Source of the DNA: an uncultured Bacteroidia bacterium
Lineage (GTDB): Bacteria; Bacteroidota; Bacteroidia; Bacteroidales; UBA932
Direction of reading: 5' to 3'
Length of the DNA stretch: 64,000 bases
Assembly: GCA_902798975.1 (NCBI GenBank)
Contig: CADBYT010000008.1
Span: 62,001 to 126,000, forward strand
Shown: positions 60,422 to 64,000 of the stretch, in pieces
Numbering within the stretch: the stretch's first letter is position 1
Layout of the letters: every line of letters starts with the position of its first letter
Notes under the pieces: model-generated
What the model saw: only the letters and a program-made list of their open reading frames with translations
Databases searched by the model: none
Told to the model about the DNA's origin: nothing
Made by a program: the position numbers and the translations under genes

Positions 60422-62404
60422 ATGAAAAAGTTTCTCCTGACCATAGCGATTCTGCTTTCCGCAGCATCCTTTGCGTCCGCCCAGTACGACAAAGACGTCT
60501 TCATGTGGCGGGGGCGGCAGGCGCTTGCCGACGGCCGCTACGCCCTGGCCATCGAGAATTTCAACATCCTCTCGCGCCTGGACACGGCCGACTACTGGAG
60601 TTTCTTTTTCCGCGGCATCGCGAAATACAACCTCGGCGACCTGCGCGGCGCGCAGACGGACTTCAACACCTCCGTGCGCCTGAACCCCGTTTTCACGAAC
60701 GGATTCCATTACCGCGCCATCACGGAGAGCCGTTTCGGCGACTACGAGGCCGCCTTCCGAGACTTCAACCGCGCGCTGGAACTGCGCCCCGGGCAGATCG
60801 GCATCTATTTCTCGCGCGGCGTAGCCAACTTCCTCGCGCAGAAATTCGAAGACGCCGTCGCGGATTTCGACTACTATATCAAGAAGGAGCCGCGCGACCC
60901 GTCGGCCTTCCTGAACCGCGGCGCGTGCTACCTCTTCCTCGCGGACACGACGCGCGCGCTGGAGGATTACAACCGCGCCATCCGCCTGGACCGCACGGAG
61001 CCGGAGGGCTTCGTGCGCCGGGCCCGCGTCTATGCCGCCCAGGGGCGCTATGATGAGGCGGTGGACGACCTGAACATGTCCATCGAGCTGGACCCGAACA
61101 ACACCTTCGCCTATTTCAACCGGGCGCTGATCTACTACGAGCAGCACCGCTACAACGAGGCGATGGCCGACCTGGACACCGTGCTCGAGCACGAGCCCGG
61201 AAATGCCCTCACGCTCTACAACCGAAGCCTCATCTACGCCCAGGTGGGCGCGTTCGAGCAGGCGCTGGAGGACATGGACCGCGTGATCAACATCAACCCG
61301 CGCAACGTGCTGGCACATTACAACCGCGCGGCCATCTTCGTGGAGATGGGCCGCTGGCAGGACGCACTGGAGGACTACAACAAGGCCATCGAACTCTATC
61401 CCGATTTCGCGAAAGCGTACCTGAACCGCTCCTACGTGGAAAACATGCTCGGCCGCACGCGCGAGTCGAAGGCGGACTACCAGACCGCCCAGCAGAAAGT
61501 ACGCGACTACCGGGCGCGGAGCGGAGAATCTTCGTTCGCAGACACCACGCGGCGCTACAATGCGCTGCTGGCGCTGGACGCCGACTTCGCGAAGAAGGAC
61601 TTCGACAACGAGCTGCTGCAGCACCGAGACATCGACATCCGCCTGCGTCCGCTCTACAAGTTCAGCCTCGCGGCGGAGCGCGATAACCGCAACGTGGCGC
61701 TCTCGCGCCAATATGAGAACGTTCTGATCGACCGCTTCATCGATGCGGCGCCGACCCCGATCACGCTGGGGAACACGGAAAGCCGCGGCACGGACGAATA
61801 CCTCTTCACGGCGAATGCCGAAGAATACTTCGTGAAAGGTCTCCAGGAGTTGCAGCGCAAGCAGTTCAACTCGGCGCTGAGCTGGTTCGACCGGGCGGTG
61901 AACGCCGCGGAAGACGACGTCGCGCGCGACCGCTACGCACGCTATTACAAGGCCTTCTACCTGATGAACCGGGGCGTGCTGAAGGCGGAAATGATCGACT
62001 TCATCGCCTCGCTCGAAGGCAACGTGCAGACATTGTCGATGGACACCGAGGGCTCCACGCGGGCCCGCGTGAGCGACCGCGTGGCGCGCACCTATGATTA
62101 TTCTGACGCCATCGCCGACATCAAGGAGGCGCTAGCCATCCTGCCGGACATCCCGTACCTCTACTTCGACCTCGGCAACCTGGAGTGCCTGTCGTCCCGC
62201 TTCGTGGAGGCGCTGGAGAATTACGACATGGCCATCAAGCTCTATCCCAACATGGGGGATGCCTATTATAACCGCGGCCTGGTCCTTATCTATCTGAAGG
62301 ACAAGGAGAAAGGATGCATCGACCTGTCCCGCGCCGGCGAGCTCGGCGTGGCGGATTCCTATAGCGTGATCGCGAAATACTGCACGGAGGATGAGCTCAA
62401 TTAA
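60422..62404 (+). CDS. Secreted tetratricopeptide repeat protein
   Basis: 660 residues from ATG 60422. Signal peptide (FLLTIAILLSAASFASAQ), then at least nine consecutive TPR units in residues ~25-340 (e.g. AFLNRGACYLFLADTTRALEDY, AYFNRALIYYEQHRYNEAMADL), a middle region without repeats (~340-490), and further TPRs at ~450-640. The pattern N/Y-R-A/G-x-x-Y in almost every repeat is typical of Bacteroidota periplasmic scaffold proteins. It overlaps the following MBL gene by 14 bases. Partner unknown. Confidence 0.85.
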   Translation: MKKFLLTIAILLSAASFASAQYDKDVFMWRGRQALADGRYALAIENFNILSRLDTADYWSFFFRGIAKYNLGDLRGAQTDFNTSVRLNPVFTNGFHYRAITESRFGDYEAAFRDFNRALELRPGQIGIYFSRGVANFLAQKFEDAVADFDYYIKKEPRDPSAFLNRGACYLFLADTTRALEDYNRAIRLDRTEPEGFVRRARVYAAQGRYDEAVDDLNMSIELDPNNTFAYFNRALIYYEQHRYNEAMADLDTVLEHEPGNALTLYNRSLIYAQVGAFEQALEDMDRVININPRNVLAHYNRAAIFVEMGRWQDALEDYNKAIELYPDFAKAYLNRSYVENMLGRTRESKADYQTAQQKVRDYRARSGESSFADTTRRYNALLALDADFAKKDFDNELLQHRDIDIRLRPLYKFSLAAERDNRNVALSRQYENVLIDRFIDAAPTPITLGNTESRGTDEYLFTANAEEYFVKGLQELQRKQFNSALSWFDRAVNAAEDDVARDRYARYYKAFYLMNRGVLKAEMIDFIASLEGNVQTLSMDTEGSTRARVSDRVARTYDYSDAIADIKEALAILPDIPYLYFDLGNLECLSSRFVEALENYDMAIKLYPNMGDAYYNRGLVLIYLKDKEKGCIDLSRAGELGVADSYSVIAKYCTEDELN

Positions 62405-63218
62405 ATTCAAGTCCTTCACCTCCGGCAGCTGCGGCAACTGCTATTTCCTGGGCATATTCAATGAGATTGACGCCTGCGAAGCGGGGGTTCTGATCGACGC
62501 CGGCTTCAGCCCGCGGCGGCTGAAGAAGGAGCTGGCGAACGAGGGGCTCTGCTTCGACGATTTCGCCGGGCTGCTGATCACGCATGACCACAACGACCAT
62601 ATCCGCTCGCTGGGATCCTACTGCAAGCACGTGCGCAAGCCGGTCTGGACGCCGCCGGAGCTCGCAAAAGCGCTGACGCGCCACTTCATTACGGGAGAAT
62701 TCTATGGCCCCTGCCGCGCTCCGCTGCAGCCGGGCTGGAACGAGATCGTGCCCGGGCGCATCCGGGCGCAGTATTTCGAAGTCCCCCATGACGCTTCCTT
62801 CACCTACGGCTACGCGCTGATGCTGGACGACTACAAGTTCGTGATCATGACCGACATCGGCCGCATGGTGCCGCAGGCGCTGGCTTTTGCCAGGCAGGCG
62901 GATACGGTGGTCATCGAGTCCAATTACGACCTGGAGATGCTGCGCAACGGCCCCTACCCCAAGGACCTGCAAGACCGCATTTGCGGCGGCCACGGGCACC
63001 TGTCCAATGTCGAGTGCGCCGAGGCGCTGCGCGATTTTGCGCACCCCGGCCTCCGCAACATCTTCCTCTGCCATTTAAGTGAACATAACAACACCCCAGA
63101 TCTTGCCTATCGAACCAATTTAGAAGTCCTGCAGGAACGCTTTGCCGACATGGACGGACGCATCCCGCGCCTCTGCCCCCTGCCCCGCATGACCCCCTCC
63201 CCGCTCTTCACGCTGTAG
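62391..63218 (+). CDS. YycJ/WalJ-type metallo-beta-lactamase fold hydrolase
   Basis: 275 residues, no signal peptide. The start block IKFKSFTSGSCGNCYFLG is the family signature; the metal motif HDHNDH is at residues 65-70, and later ligands appear in FEVPHDA, MTDIG and CHLSEHNN. YycJ relatives are cytoplasmic, proposed 5'-exonuclease-like enzymes linked to mismatch repair and wall stress. The stop TAG is followed by a small palindrome CATCCG/CGGATG. Confidence 0.88.
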   Translation: MSSIKFKSFTSGSCGNCYFLGIFNEIDACEAGVLIDAGFSPRRLKKELANEGLCFDDFAGLLITHDHNDHIRSLGSYCKHVRKPVWTPPELAKALTRHFITGEFYGPCRAPLQPGWNEIVPGRIRAQYFEVPHDASFTYGYALMLDDYKFVIMTDIGRMVPQALAFARQADTVVIESNYDLEMLRNGPYPKDLQDRICGGHGHLSNVECAEALRDFAHPGLRNIFLCHLSEHNNTPDLAYRTNLEVLQERFADMDGRIPRLCPLPRMTPSPLFTL

Positions 63219-63279
63219 TCATCCGGACGGATGCTCCCTCGCGGGCGGCCGGAAAAGATTACTACTGATTATATTTTTG

Positions 63280-63287
63280 TATATTTG
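63280..63287 (+). promoter_or_regulatory. -7 box of the DUF3857 gene
   Basis: TATATTTG on the plus strand, 23 bases before ATG 63311. Confidence 0.55.
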
Positions 63288-63310
63288 CATAGAGTACAGA
63301 ATGTATGACT

Positions 63311-64000
63311 ATGAAAACAAAAGCGGCAATCATCTTTTGGGCATGGACCTGGCTGGCGCCGGTATGCGCCGGTTCCCTGCATGCGCAGTCGATTCCCGTC
63401 AACACCAAGATGGGAAAAGTTTCCGTAGAGGAATGTGCCATGGACTCGTTCCCACCAGACACGTCGGCTTCGGCGCTGGTCCTGTATGAAGATCATTCCC
63501 TGAAAATCGACTATAACCTTTCGCTCGGCATCCCAATCCAGAGAACCACGCACCGGGAGCGAATCAAGATCCTGAAGGAGGATGCGATGGATTATTGCGA
63601 TTATTCCATGATGATCTCCCGGGATTCGGACGATATGGAATCCATTTCCTCCATCTCCGTCGTGACCTACAACCTGGAAGGCGGCAAGGTCGTGGCCACC
63701 AAGATGCCCCGTTCCAACATTTTCTGGACCAAGTACAACGACCATTTCGACAAAGTCTCCTTCGCCGCCCAGAATGTCCGGGTCGGTTCCGTCGTCGAGG
63801 TGTACTATGACATGGATACTGGCCGGGTCATGAACATCGACGATTTCTACTTCCAGCGGAGTATCCCCGTCAACCTGTGCGTGTACACGGTCACGCTGCC
63901 CCGCTGGCTGGAATTCAAAAGGATCATCCGGGGAGATATTCCCCTCTCCTTCAAAGAAAATATCGCGCATGGCGTGGACCTGGGGACCTTCTTCCCGGAC
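63311..64000 (+). CDS. DUF3857-domain secreted protein (transglutaminase-type family), 3' end outside window
   Basis: The first 230 residues of a longer protein. A signal peptide (AAIIFWAWTWLAPVCAGSLHAQ) is followed by the DUF3857 start: ALVLYEDHSLKIDY, RTTHRERIKILKEDAMDYCDY, VTYNLEGGKVVATKM, FAAQNVRVGSVVEVYYDM and FYFQRSIPVN. In complete homologues DUF3857 is followed by a transglutaminase-like domain, which would lie beyond 64000. The ATG at 63311 gives the best signal peptide; 63305 is possible. Confidence 0.85.
   Translation, partial: MKTKAAIIFWAWTWLAPVCAGSLHAQSIPVNTKMGKVSVEECAMDSFPPDTSASALVLYEDHSLKIDYNLSLGIPIQRTTHRERIKILKEDAMDYCDYSMMISRDSDDMESISSISVVTYNLEGGKVVATKMPRSNIFWTKYNDHFDKVSFAAQNVRVGSVVEVYYDMDTGRVMNIDDFYFQRSIPVNLCVYTVTLPRWLEFKRIIRGDIPLSFKENIAHGVDLGTFFPD

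Overview
The window is a gene-dense, GC-rich chromosomal segment from a member of the Bacteroidota, most likely an uncultured gut or rumen Bacteroidales. The evidence is the recurring Bacteroidota -7 promoter motif TAnnTTTG in front of many genes, plus typical Bacteroidales genes: MenA/MenG, group II xylose isomerase, DPP-IV-like S9 peptidases, a CE1 esterase, DUF3857, bactofilin, and a long-chain-base synthase with its reductase. I see no phage, integrase, IS transposase or CRISPR array. Long open frames antisense to many genes reflect GC-rich codon usage and are not reported as genes.

Layout. 1-7.1 kb: an acyl-CoA synthetase (cut by the window edge), a flavodoxin lipoprotein, MsrA, a strongly reduced PriA, tRNA-Glu(CTC), a NamZ/DUF1343 protein, a GlmM-like mutase and a broken rpmE2. 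7.1-11 kb: a membrane protein, an S9 peptidase, a secreted unknown and an LTxxQ protein. 11.1-18.3 kb (minus): gyrB, the sphingo/sulfonolipid base synthase, an SDR, a PgpH-like HD phosphodiesterase and a short trigger factor. 18.4-24.4 kb: an outer-membrane barrel with a 992-aa TPR protein, and divergently an FtsE-endonuclease III fusion. 24.4-29.7 kb: four genes bounded by inverted copies of a 110-bp element. 29.7-35.4 kb (minus): an orphan HAMP sensor, TrkH, a RecD-like helicase and a DPP-IV peptidase. 35.5-45 kb: ROK regulator, ABC-F protein, YicC, GlnS, bactofilin, SecA. 45-51 kb: PreA and the xylB-xylA-xylE operon. 51-64 kb: tRNA-Gly(CCC), MenG, MenA, an M16 peptidase, a two-gene lipoprotein operon ending in a PBP1-legumain fusion, a degenerate M28 protein, a TPR protein, a YycJ-type hydrolase and a DUF3857 protein.

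Two themes stand out. First, small palindromic elements are scattered through the region and several lie inside reading frames (PriA, the THUMP-like methyltransferase, the ABC-F linker); others sit directly at stop codons and may supply them. Their stems differ between copies but still pair. A separate 110-bp element with terminal inverted repeats carries a terminator and follows two gene 3' ends. Second, several genes have unusual architectures: a PBP1-legumain lipoprotein next to a BMP-type lipoprotein, an FtsE-Nth fusion, a PriA without Walker A or zinc cysteines, an M28 protein without most metal ligands, and a broken rpmE2. The legumain operon and the embedded palindromes are the best candidates for something not yet described.
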